DNA of 64,000 nucleotides. Origin: Puffinus mauretanicus. Its lineage: Eukaryota; Chordata; Aves; Procellariiformes; Procellariidae. The translations under genes were made by a program, and so were the position numbers. The stretch's first letter is position 1; every line of letters begins with the position of its first letter. This document shows, piece after piece, positions 1 through 11,190 of the stretch. The notes beneath the pieces were generated by a model. It was not told where the DNA came from, ran no database searches, and saw only the letters and a list, made by a program, of their open reading frames with translations. The stretch is taken from positions 1,922,001-1,986,000 of the forward strand of contig JAJKFH010001480.1 of assembly GCA_023333565.1 (NCBI GenBank). Reading direction: 5' to 3'.

Positions 1-3000
1 AGCAATACTTTGGAGGCATATTCTGTACGGTAATGCCTTGTAAAAGTGTTTCTGAATCTTCATTTTGACCCTTTTTTGTCTATAAAATAAACATTTTTGC
101 CCACAGAGTATCCTTTTACCTTTTGATATCTGACCTTTCACAAAGAAAAATTTAGTAGTGTGCTGTTTATGCATTAGGAAATGTGATGCTTATCGCACTT
201 CCCTTGCTTCCCTATTTTGTTGGAACTCAGCAAATGGCTCCCTAATTATTTCTTTATGAGTTAAACCAGATCATTTTCTTGTGTGGGGATGGGTCAGTCT
301 AAAAGCCCAAGCAAGTGAAATCTTGCTCCTTTTAGGGCTTTCACAAAGAAAATACAAGAACAGTAGCATGTTGTCATTGTCAATACCAAAGCAACCATTT
401 TCTCCAGGTAGAAATTGAACCTTAAATCAGCAGATACGAAAGCATTAAAGAAACTGCTATTTTTCATGGAAAACCTCGTATATGCAAAAGCTGAATTTTA
501 CACAGCTCAACAAAATACCTTGTTGTCTTCTGTCCAGAAGAGGAACCACTAATAAAGAATCAGTACTGTTATGAAGCCTGTGGCCAGTGTCGGCAAACAA
601 GCAGCTCATCCAGGGGCTGAGATTGCAGGTAAGAGGAGGCAGAACAATTCAGAGGCACCGGCCTGAGGGTGAAACGGGCAGGCGGAAGGGCGACCTGGTG
701 GGCTCCAGTCCCAGCTGAGTTCTCCAGCCTTGCCCTGGGGGATGAGACACACGAACGCGTGACGTTTGGCTCCCCCTCTTGGCGGGTTATTAGTTGTCAG
801 GGAATGGATTAGAGTTCCCTTTTTTTTCCTTTCTGAAAGCAGATTATTAGAATTTCCTTTCCCTGCGTAAATTATACACCTGGAAATAGTTTCAGCTTAA
901 ACCAGAGCGTTTTGTCCAGTGATTCAACATAAAGCTATTTCATCCCTCTTTAAACAAATGGCCTCCACTCTTGTTTTGCTCTTGCTCTCTCTCCTGGAAC
1001 TATCTTGCGCTAGTTTCTATGACCTGTTGTTTCGCGTTATGAATAAATTGGTTTTCTTCACTTTAGTTATCCCCTAATCCCTTTTAGGCATATGATAGTT
1101 TTGGAACTTTATACAGTGTCTCTGGTTAATGTACCTCTGAGAACTTAGATAAGGCTGATCCTTATTTAGCCTGCATTCAGTAGAATTACATTGAGCTATT
1201 TTTGGCTGAGTGCCCTTTTAATTTTCCAAGCTCTCAAATGGAGTCATTTAAAGTATAAAAATGTATGAACATCTTTCCTCTGAACTAAATGGCACTCTTT
1301 TTCTTGGCTTAATTTCCTTTGGAAGTAAAAGCTATACTATGCTTCACTGGTACCAACAATCAGTAATGTAGTGTAGGTTGCCAGACGTAAAGATTAGATA
1401 AGTATTTGAATTTCCAGTAGTGTTTTCATGGAATTATCTATATGCAGCTCATATTCTATTTTGAGAGCCCAGCTGGGCTAGCAACACTAATTATATTTCC
1501 AATCTAAAAGGAAATTATGTTTGCTAAAATGGAGGGACTTGAAATCTATTTGATGTGTATTTATACTTTTTAAAAATCACCCTAAGGATCAATATTTATG
1601 TTGGTCCTGAATGTATTCTAGAACCTGAGAATCCATTAAAGATGCAACATTTACATTGCACAATTTGCTCTAAATGGCCCAGAATGGGAAAAGTGGCATT
1701 TAGTTCCTCCTAACTGAATTTTCTTTCAAAGTGAACCTGGGATCTCAGTTACTCAATACTAGAATAATAGTGACTTTTGAATAATGATCAATTCTGCTCT
1801 AAGTGGTAACCATGTAAAACTGGCTCATGCTTCCTCATCAGAGCTATTCCTTGAATGCACTGACTCATTTCTGCAGACTGAGGACAAAAATAGCTTTTTA
1901 CTCCTGTCATTGTGGAAGAGCCAAGGCAGCTTGGAGACATGGGACTGGAATCGATTTCTTTCCTGCATCATCTATTTTGAATGAAGTGAAAAATCTTCAT
2001 TTTTTAAAAATGTTTCCTGAAATTACATGTTTTTCAACAAATCTCTGTTGCAAGTAGTCAATCTTTTCCCCTGCCTTCCCTTTTAAATCTTTTGTTCATC
2101 AGTTGAAATTTCTCAGTCTCACTCTTCCACTAGGAGGAAGCTGCTGGTACAAGTCTATATTTATAAACCCAAACCTATTAATATCTCACTTTTTCAAAAA
2201 AAACAATAGTGGAATTCTCTTGCTGGCCAAGCCAGCTTAGACAACTTTTAGAAAATATCAGTTTTGGCTCTTTCAGAGAGGATATGCAGAAAGATCCTTG
2301 AGTTCCAGAGCTGAAATACTCAGCAATCATAATTCATAAAGAAAGTCCTCAATTACTAATCTTGCTGTGTACTTATGTAATGGCTATAGGAGTGCTTGCC
2401 CAGGAGGGAGGGAAATGAAGAAGTCTGGTTGGTAGGGGTTCGCTTTGCCACCCTGGGAGGTGCAAGAATGTGTCAATGAGCAGGGCACATTGCCACTGAG
2501 TTTCATATGCTTTTTAATCCTTCCAGCCAGATCTGCTGCTTGGTCTGCGTGTGTGGGAGGCATGAACCTGTTCTTCCCCTGTCCCCACGGGAGGATCAGG
2601 TGCAATGAGAGTGTCAAACAATACCTGTGCCTTCTAGGTCTGTTTTGGCCAGGTACATTTCATCTCATCAGGACCAGATGCATTAGGAGTAAGGTATTTT
2701 TTTCTTGCCATTCTTCCCCTACACATTGCCTCCAACCCCTCTCCTCAGTGAATATTTGAAATTTCAGAATTATACAGCAAAACTGCATAGCTGAGCAGCT
2801 CCTGAAGCTGGGAGCACTCTGGGTGCAGACTTCGCATGGGCCGTGATGAACAGGCACAGTGTTAATGCACCCGGTGCGTTTTGCAGGGTCTTTTTGTGCC
2901 TCGACCTCAGAAGGTTTCAGTGCTCTTCAGAGAGTGTGTTTGTGTAGTCAGGAGTGCGTGAGGGTGGGAGGTGAGACTGTGTCTCTTTATATACTACTTA

Positions 3001-6000
3001 TTTGTTTTTACCCACTTCCTAAATCGTTCACCAGAGCCTCAAGGGATCATTAGTTTGATATAAAGCTAATAACTCGTGCATCTTTCCAGTATTTAGGTAA
3101 GTGGAAAAGAGCCCATTTTCCTAATCTCATTGGCATCTAGATTGTGTTTTATGGATTTTATCATATGGAACTAATATTTCAGAACATTTCAAAAAGGCTT
3201 TGCTTAATGCAATCCAGCATTGCTGATTATACTGGCCAATTTTTACAACATTATGAAACAATTAAGATGATACATATGCAATATGAATATGGCATAAGTA
3301 AAATATGAGCTGAGCAACATGATGGTGAACAGACCTATTTATGGGACACTCTTTGCTGGATACTCGACTGAACAAAGAGGGACAAGGACGAAAGAGCTGG
3401 GAAAGTGCTTCTCTGTAATCCTGAGGCTCATGTACATACAACACGTTCAAATGTGTGCAAAAGACAGCAGTGTGCAAAGGTCCTTATCAGAGCTGTCCCT
3501 TCTGCAAAGCCTTGCTGAACTCCTCCTACAGAAAACCTGCAGGAGTGCAGGAGTTTTGTCCTTCCAGCTCCATCTGTGTGCCTGAGGCCAATGCTAAAGC
3601 CATAAATATTGCTCAGAAAATTTGGTAAGTATTACACTGTTGGACTTAAGGAAGAACATGAGTTTGCCAGGCTGCAGGCGTGGAGGCATGAGAAGGGATC
3701 TGCCCTGGGAACCTTTCTGGGGGTGGTGGAGAGCAAGGTGGCCTGCAAGAAGAAGACGATGTCACTGGGAATGAGACAACCTCTCACCCAAACCAGCCTG
3801 TGCAGAGTCCTCCCAGCAGTGTGCTGGGTTTCAGTGCCAGGGGTAGGGGTGAGGAGAGAAACACAGACGTACATGCACACGGCCAGACCTTTTGTTTACG
3901 CCCCCAACCTTCCAGGCAAACATGGGCAGAGAGTTTCCAAATGAAGCTGTGGAAAGAGCTTACCCCAGGCGGTTCCCTTACTAAGCAGCAAAGCAGTAGT
4001 TTGCCTGCATTTCATCCCCTGATGGGTTTGATGGGCGCTTCTCCACACACTAAAGAGCAGAGGCAGGGTAGGTTCCCCAGTTCTGCATACACAGCAAGTT
4101 AGCCCTGTATCAGACACTTTTGCAGGGCCAAAAGTGAAAAATACAGAGAAAGAATAGACGTAGACAATGTGTCTGCTGGTAAATGATTTGAATAAAAGCT
4201 GATGAGGAATCTTGTGTGTGTGTTCTGTGCAACAGTTTTAGCATTGTAAGAACCTGTTCTCCCACGCATGGTGCCTGGCAGGAGTTTAACACTGATGGTC
4301 TCATGGCACTGACTGCCACTGCTCTCCTGAAGGCACTAACAGTGCATCTACTGCTCCTATTTCTACAGCCTTGCAGCAATTTCATGCATCAAAGTCTAAT
4401 TGCAGTCTCTCCCCCTCTTCACCTTTGTTGCCCCGGGACCTTGTGGGACTCCAAAAGTCTCTCACTTCATTTTCCTTTAAACAGATTACTTCTGGACATT
4501 CAGCTGTGGGAGGGGAATGGGATTCTGGCAACTTTAACGAAGTCCAAGGGTATTTAGGTTCAAGTGATGACAAATGAATGTAATTAATATATTAAAGTAT
4601 GAGTCTGTAAGTACTCCCACCCTCGAAGTAGTTTTGCTTGTTTTTAAATACAGTTTCAAAACATAATTCATTATGTGATCTGAGGGGATGTTGAGCCAAT
4701 TTCCACTTGGATCCACATCCTAGAGGACTGTAAGGAACGTGTTATTCTGCCTAGCACCAGGGATAATGCGTGCTTCTCAAACTGAATTCATGTAAATTGC
4801 TTTCAAGTAGCCGTACTCAAGCAAGCAGCTGGTTGGACTAAAAGCTCCAGAGAAGGCATCTCTGAAGTCTCAGGCACACATGCAGTCAGATCTGTCCCAG
4901 CTCTTCCTGGCGGTCACTGCTTTCACTCAGATGGAGCTTTTGGTTTGAAAAGACTTGCTTGCTGGCAGCCATGGTAAAAGACGTAAATCCTGCCCTAGAT
5001 TAATAGCCTCATATTTCAGAAAGATGATCCACACTACTGGCCTCCTGTACCTGAGTACCTGGACTTTCTAGTCCCAAACTCGGTCCCAGTGGCTGTATTC
5101 AAAACTCTGGCAGAATTCTCAAAGTGAACGAGGACTTGGATTTCACTTTAAATGTTTTCAGGATTTTTTTCTTTGTTCTTTAGGATCAGTTGATCTTTGA
5201 TCTTTATTGATCTTTATTGATCTTTATTGTTTGCTCCATTCGTTGACACATTTACCACCATAAGACATAATGTGTTTGGATTGCACAAGATCTTTTGCTG
5301 ACAGGGAGCTGACATACACATCTTTTACCTCTCTGGATTTGTCTTTTGTTTCCTGGGTCTCAGGTTATTCAAAGAACATGATTCAGAGGGTGAGTCAGAG
5401 CAGGAGTCTTATCAAGGCAGCCTGAATTGCCCTTGATTGCCTGTATCTCTAGAGATAACTTACAGAGTCTATGCTGACTGGCATCCCACACTGATGCAGT
5501 AGCAGTAGTAGTAGTGTTCTGTCATCCACAGGATAGGAAAATTCTCCTGATGACCTGGAAAATTATGGCACAGCAGAGAAATATTTGTTAATATATCTGT
5601 AGACAATATTATATTTCTATATAGAGAGAGGCACTAAAGCATTAACCACTCAGTGAATGAGTCCAAACCCAGGAAGGATGACTGTTTAATGAAAACAACA
5701 TTCTTTAAGAGGCTCATGTTATTTTAAAACATATGCCATGCTGAATGTATCTTGACTTATTCTTTTATTTGGAACTGTTCAACTGGATTGCATTTGCACA
5801 CAAAATTTGAAAATGCCAAATGGAATAGATGGAACAAATATCTTGATTAAGGCTTCTTAAAGTATACAGAGTGCAAAGCACAAACGGCCAACGGTTGTGC
5901 ATGCAGTTTACATGGTCAACCTAATTCAAAATTAAAAGTCCTGCAAAATTTTCACGCATCGTACTATATGTTGTGTGCAAATATTCTTTATATTACAAAT

Positions 6001-8898
6001 GCTTTATACCACACAAAGCTAACCAGATCCCATCTCTGCTTCAATTAAAAGTCTGAAAACTCCCCCCAAAAATAGCTACAGTGATTTCAGTAAGGAAATC
6101 GACATTAAAAAAAACACTCCCTAAACAGTAATAATATTAATATATCTCTCTGGTCAGTTGTAAAAATAATGATTTTGCATTTCCCAATGAAAATTAAAAT
6201 ATCAAGTTCTGAGATGTGCACTTATGGTCTAATAAAATATTTACTTGGGCTTGTAACAAAAATGGAAATAATAAATGCATGCAATTTCTGAAAAAAATGT
6301 AACTTTGTACCATTCTAAATATTTCATTACTATTTATCCAGAAAGAAATATTGGAAGGCCTTTATAGTTGAGATAGCAGGTGTCTTCATAAACTCTTGGA
6401 ATCAGCTGAAATAAACAGGACAGATTCTGTTTCTAATTACAAGAAAATTTACTATAACTTCAGCTTGGAAAGGCCTAAATAAGACTATCCCCTCTTCCCC
6501 AGCCCGATTGTGCCTGCTTGCTGCAGTAGACGTTCTATGTGGTATCAGCGGGCAGTGACCGTGCAGCTGCTCAGCCTCTCCCCACTTCACAGCTGGGTGT
6601 GGCTCTGCAGGTTACAACTACATTAAGATGATTGTACTTGATATTAAACTAGTACTTTCTGATTTGCATCAACAATCTAATCTTGAGATCTTTTCTCCAA
6701 AATAAGACAGGCAATGAACGACCCAGGTATTCGCTATGCCTACTGCAGTTGAGTAGACGTAGCAGCTGCCTATAGGACAGGTGACAGTTTTTATATACTC
6801 AGGTCTCTCAAAATATTAACCTCTCAATTGACATTTACTGTAATTTTTTCTTACCTTTTGGGTTTGGAATTTTTTGCAGTTGCTGCTAAACCCAAGCTTT
6901 TGATTTCCCAGTGGCTGGGACAGGTACACTCCTTCATTTGCAGAAATATTCAAACTCCTGGCTGAAATGAAAATGGCTAATACTTGAAGTTTACTTTAGC
7001 TCAGACAAAAACTAAAACAACAGAAAATGTAAAAACCAAGAAGATTTTCTCTTAACAGGGCTAATGAGGCAGCTGCCAAGGTTCTTGCATAATTTAAAGA
7101 AGGCCTGCCCACCCGGAGGTGGATCCACAGCCTGGAAATCCCAAAGCTTTTCACTGACTTCAGCAGGCCTGGGATCAGCCCTTTTGCAGCGTTGCCATTT
7201 CTTCTCCTTTGCTTTGCTTCTGGGGCAATTTAACAACTGAGGCTCAGGCTTACATCGTGCCATACAGAAATTTTGGTTCAAGCATTAATATGAATTCAGC
7301 TGTAATAGAGAAGGAAAGTAAAACCTGCCTTCTCATCCTCCTGAAGTACATCATCTTCCAGGCAATGGGGCCAACTGCCCTGTTTAGTCGGATGACTGTA
7401 TAAGCTGCCACGTTGCTGATTTGGCAGTTTCTCCTACTTTCTCTGCTTCCCTTTGCTTCAGAGAAGGGCAGTGGACAGTTTGGTCCATTGACTTGGGGTC
7501 ATCCAAGGAGGTGGACATCTCTCCAGATGCCAGATTTTCCTATCTGCAATCATATTCAAGTCCTCCAGGACAAATTTCAGATTTGTGTGAGTTTATTACA
7601 CTGTCCTCGAATGTTTCCCTATCACCCTTTTCAGATACGTAGTAAACTGTTTCCTAAATGAACTCCAAGCCAGGACACGAGCCTCCCTCATTCATTTGTA
7701 CGCTGTTGGTTTCATGCAAACAGCACTAGCTCTGTGGTTTTGTGAAATGGACTCATTCATCACTGAATGTGACGGTGATGATCCCACCACCCTCTACTTA
7801 TGTCGGATGCCTCACAGCTGTCTGATCAGATAGATTTCTTATTCCTCTGGCAAGCCTTCATGAAAGGCACAACGCTGAAGATGAAAAGTCAATTTTATAT
7901 AATGGATGAAAACAACGAGTAGCAGATTAAACTAGCTTTCTGGTAAATGGTGCCATTACTTTCCAGTAAATAATGTCATTAATTACTTGATGAATAACAT
8001 AAGTTGTGAGATAAAGAAGATACTCATTAAATGATGGAAAATTAAGCAGCTTTATAAACTCAAATATGCCTTTAGTTTTCTTTCCACTATGATCTAGTCC
8101 TTGAAATATTTACCAACAGGTCATTTTAGCTAGGCTAACTAATGAAATCTGCGTATGAGTTTAAGCTAAATTCAGTCTGCAGCAATAGTACTGTTAAGCA
8201 ACGTTGTTTCTAGATTTACCGGAATGTGAGATGGTACAAGTGACACAGCCCCTTCCAAGCAGCACACCCAAAAGACCTCGAGCATCCCCTCCCCACTCCA
8301 GACCCTCCTGAGAGCCATCCTCACTACTTGCATCACAGCTGTTTTAAGCAATCATTTCAATTTCTGGTTACAAGTCAAAAGCATCTCCCCTGCTAGCAAA
8401 GAAGTAGAGAAAGTTTCTTTGCAGAGGTAGGAGCTTTTCTGTGGTTTTGCTTCCAGGGGAAATTACAGCTGGCACGGCTGCTAGCCAGGACAACAACAGG
8501 AACAAGACTCTTCTGCAGTGGAAAGGAACTACTAAAAAGAGGAAAGATTATTTCCAGCCTAAAATACTCAATTCTGCTGTCTTTACAGAAGTATCGAAGC
8601 CAAAATCAGTGGGGAATCTTGCATGAAGAGCAGGAGGAAATATAATCTGGTCGAGTAATAAAACATATTTAAAGTAATTGTCTTTCAAATAACTCCTCAG
8701 CAGAGCTCGAAAAATCCTAGAGAGCATTTGTGACCATTGCTAGTTGTATGAACAGAAGAAAGAGACTCTAGAAAGCACTTCTAGCAGGCACAGTGGAGGA
8801 TTATAAATGTAGCCTTTCAAAACTGAACTTCATAAACTGAGAAATGAATTATAACAAGTAGTTGCCAGTGACCTTGAGGAGACTCGACTTAGTAGGAC
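1..8898. other. Unique AT-rich DNA, no gene recognised
   Basis: The stretch is AT-rich with many short A and T runs. Reading frames are all about 110 codons or shorter, occur on both strands, overlap each other and show no domain or motif I recognise. I found no repeat family here apart from the small tandem repeat near 5192. Conserved non-coding elements or distal regulatory sequence could be present, but that cannot be judged from one sequence. Confidence 0.6.
5192..5229. repeat. Short 10-bp tandem repeat (GATCTTTATT)n
   Basis: Three perfect head-to-tail copies of the 10-mer GATCTTTATT lie at 5199-5228, preceded by a partial copy (GATCTTT) at 5192-5198. This is a very small minisatellite that probably arose by replication slippage. 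No function is suggested. Confidence 0.85.
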
Positions 8899-11114
8899 TT
8901 GGAAGGACTGGTGGGAGATGCGGTGGTCGGAGGCCGGCTTGGGCTTAGCAACCATGAAATGATAGAATTCTCAATACTTGGTGAAGTAAGGAGGGGGGGT
9001 CAGCAAAACCACTACCATGGGCTTCCGGAGGGCGGACTTTGGCCTGCTCAGGACACTGGTCGAGAGGGTCCCTTGGGAGACAGTCCTGAAGGGCAAAGGG
9101 GTCCAGGAAGGCTGGACGTTCTTCAAGAAGGAAGTCTTAAAGGCGCAGGAGCGGGCTGTCCCCATGTGCAGCAAGAAGAACGGGCGGGGAAGGCGACCGG
9201 CCTGGCTGAACGGGGAGCTCTGGCTGGGACTCAGGGAAAAAAGGAGAGTTTATCACCTTTGGAAGAAGGGGCAGGCAACTCAAGAAGAGTACAGGGATCT
9301 CGTTAGGTCATGCAGAGAGGAAATTAGAATGGCAAAAGCCCAACTAGAACTCAACCTGGCCACTGTCGTGAGAGACAACAAAAAATGTTTTTACAAGTAT
9401 ATTAGTGACAAAAGGAGAGCCAAGGAGAATCTCCATCCTTTATTGGATGCAGGGGGGGGAACGTTGCCACCAAAGACGAGGATAAGGCTGAGGTACTTAA
9501 CGCCTTCTTTGCCTCAGTCTTTAATAGTCAGAGCAGTTATCCTCAGGGTACTCAGCCCCCTGAGCTGGAAGACAGGGACGGCGAGCAGGATAAACCCCCC
9601 ACAATCCACGAGGAAGCAGTTAACGACCTGCTACGCCACCTGGATGCTCACAAGTCTATGGGGCTGGATGGGATCCACCCCAGGGTACTGAGGGAGCTAG
9701 CGGAGGAGCTTGCCGAGCCACTCTCCATCATTTACCAGCAGCCCTGGTTAACTGGAGAGGTCCCGGACGACTGGAGGCTTGCCAATGTGACGCCCATCTA
9801 CAAGAAGGGCCGGAAGGAGGATCCGGGGAACTACAGGCTGGTCAGCCTGACCTCGGTGCCAGGGAAGATTATGGAGTGGTTCGTCTTGAGGGCGCTCACA
9901 AGCCATGTGTGGGACAACCAGGGGATCAGGCCCAGCCAGCATGGGTTCGTGGAAGGCAGGTCCTGCTTGACCAACCTGATCTTCTATGACCAGGTGACCC
10001 ACCTAGTGGGTGAGGGAAAGGCTGTGGATGTGGTCTACCTGGACTTCAGTAAAGCCTTTGACGCTGTCTCCCACAGCATTCTCCTAGAGAAGCTGGCGGC
10101 TCAGGGCTTAGACAGGTGCACTCTTCGCTGGGTAAAAAACTGGCTGGACGGCCGAGCCCAGAGAGTTGTGGTGAACGGAGTTAAATCCAGTTGGGGGCCG
10201 GTCACGACCGGTGTTCCCCAGGGCTCAGTACTGGGGCCCGTCCTGTTCAATATCTTTATCAACGATCTGGAAGAGGGGATCGAGTGCTCCCTCAGTAAGT
10301 TTGCAGACGACACCAAGTTGGGTGGGAGTGTTGATCTGCTGGAGGGTAGGAAGGCTCTGCAGAGGGACCTGGACAGGCTGGATCGATGGGCCGAGGCCAA
10401 CTGTATGAGGTTCAACAAGGCCAAGTGCCGGGTCCTGCACTTCGGCCACAACAACCCCAGGCAACGCCACAGGCTTGGGGAAGAGTGGCTGGAACACTGC
10501 CCGGAGGAAAAGGACCTGGGGGTGCTGATTGACAGCCGGCTGAACATGAGACGGCAGTGTGCCCAGGTGGCCAAGGAGGCCAATGGCATCCTGGCTTGTA
10601 TCAGAAATAGTGTGGCCAGCAGGAGCAGGGAGGTGATCGTGCCCCTGTACTCGGCAGTGGTGAGGCCGCACCTCGAATCCTGTGTTCAGTTTTGGGCCCC
10701 TCACTACAAGAAGGACATGGAGGTGCTGGAGCGTGTCCAGAGAAGGGCAACGAAGCTGGTGAAGGGCCTGGAGCACAAGTCTTATGAGGAGCGGCTGAGG
10801 GAACTGGGGTTGTTTAGTCTGGAGAAGAGGAGGCTGAGGGGAGACCTCATCGCTCTCTACAACTACCTGAAAGGAGTTGTAGGGAGGTGGGTGTTGGTCT
10901 CTTCTCCCAAGTAACTAGCGATAGGACGAGAGGAAATGCCCTCAAGTTGCGCCAAGGGAGGTTTAGATTGGACATTAGGAGAAATGTCTTTAGTGAAAGA
11001 GTGGTCAGGCCTTGGAACAGGCTGCCCAGGGAAGTGGTTGAGTCACCATCCCTGGAAGTATTTAAAAGACGTGTAGATGAGGCGCTTAGGGACATGGTGT
11101 GGTGGGTATGGTAG
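8899..11114 (+). pseudogene. CR1 ORF2 (endonuclease C-term plus reverse transcriptase), frameshifted
   Basis: The encoded protein would nick target DNA and reverse-transcribe the element RNA. What remains, in order: the end of the endonuclease domain (SNHEMIEFSI region, 8899 to about 8998), a basic linker rich in K and R (about 9002-9455), the reverse transcriptase (about 9460-10600) and the C-terminal tail (to 11114). Three frame changes break it. A run of 7 G at 8993-8999 adds one base compared with the expected frame. A run of 8 G at 9452-9459 shifts the frame by +2 (equivalent to -1). One G is missing near 10875, where copy 2 has GGAGGTTG and this copy has GGAGTTG. The usual stop codon at the end (GTT TAG in copy 2, 19923-19928) reads GTG TGG here, so the last frame runs on to a TAG at 11112-11114. 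No full-length product can be made. Confidence 0.93.
9460..10914 (+). pseudogene. CR1 reverse transcriptase core, uninterrupted frame
   Basis: This is the longest open frame in the window, open from the G run at 9452-9459 to the TAA at 10912-10914. Counting residues from the ATG at 9658, I see the fingers motif with [16 protein letters not shown] near residues 45-60, palm motif A (YLDFSKAFD; catalytic Asp at residue 129, codon at 10042), the [10 protein letters not shown] motif B near residue 190, and motif C FADD at residues 215-218 (10300-10311). The key catalytic aspartates are therefore all present. The [16 protein letters not shown] segment just before and at the ATG is normal CR1 coding, so the ATG at 9658 is an internal methionine, not a true start. 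The C-terminal end at 10914 is artificial, caused by the lost G near 10875. Long minus-strand frames inside this region are shadows of it. Confidence 0.93.
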
Positions 11115-11167
11115 TGTTGGGTTGATGGTTGGACTCGATGATCTTAGAGGTCTTTTCCAACCTTAAT

Positions 11168-11190
11168 GATTCTATGATTCTATGATTCTA
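11168..11190 (+). repeat. CR1 3'-terminal tandem repeat
   Basis: Overlapping units of GATTCTAT close the element, as in other avian CR1 copies. The element reverse transcriptase is thought to recognise this 3' end when it starts copying. The same terminus is seen at about 19993-20013 and 60656-60679. Confidence 0.9.

Larger units (their letters stand above)
8899..11190 (+). mobile_element. CR1 LINE, 5'-truncated, + strand (copy 1)
   Basis: This is a non-LTR retrotransposon of the chicken repeat 1 (CR1) clade, about 2.3 kb long against roughly 4.5 kb for a full-length element. The 5' end is truncated inside the endonuclease part of ORF2; the break lies near 8895-8901, where similarity to CR1 begins. 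ORF1 and the 5' UTR are absent. The 3' UTR follows the ORF2 end at about 11114 and finishes in tandem GATTCTAT units ending at 11190, the usual CR1 terminus. I see no target-site duplication flanking it. Very similar sequence recurs at 19380-20013, so both belong to the same or closely related subfamilies. The ORF2 frame is nearly open, which suggests a fairly young insertion. Confidence 0.96.

Noticed and set aside
10101..10776. Long minus-strand frames (162 and 183 codons) inside the CR1
   Set aside because: They lie opposite the reverse transcriptase coding strand and are antisense shadows caused by its codon composition. They show no independent domain.
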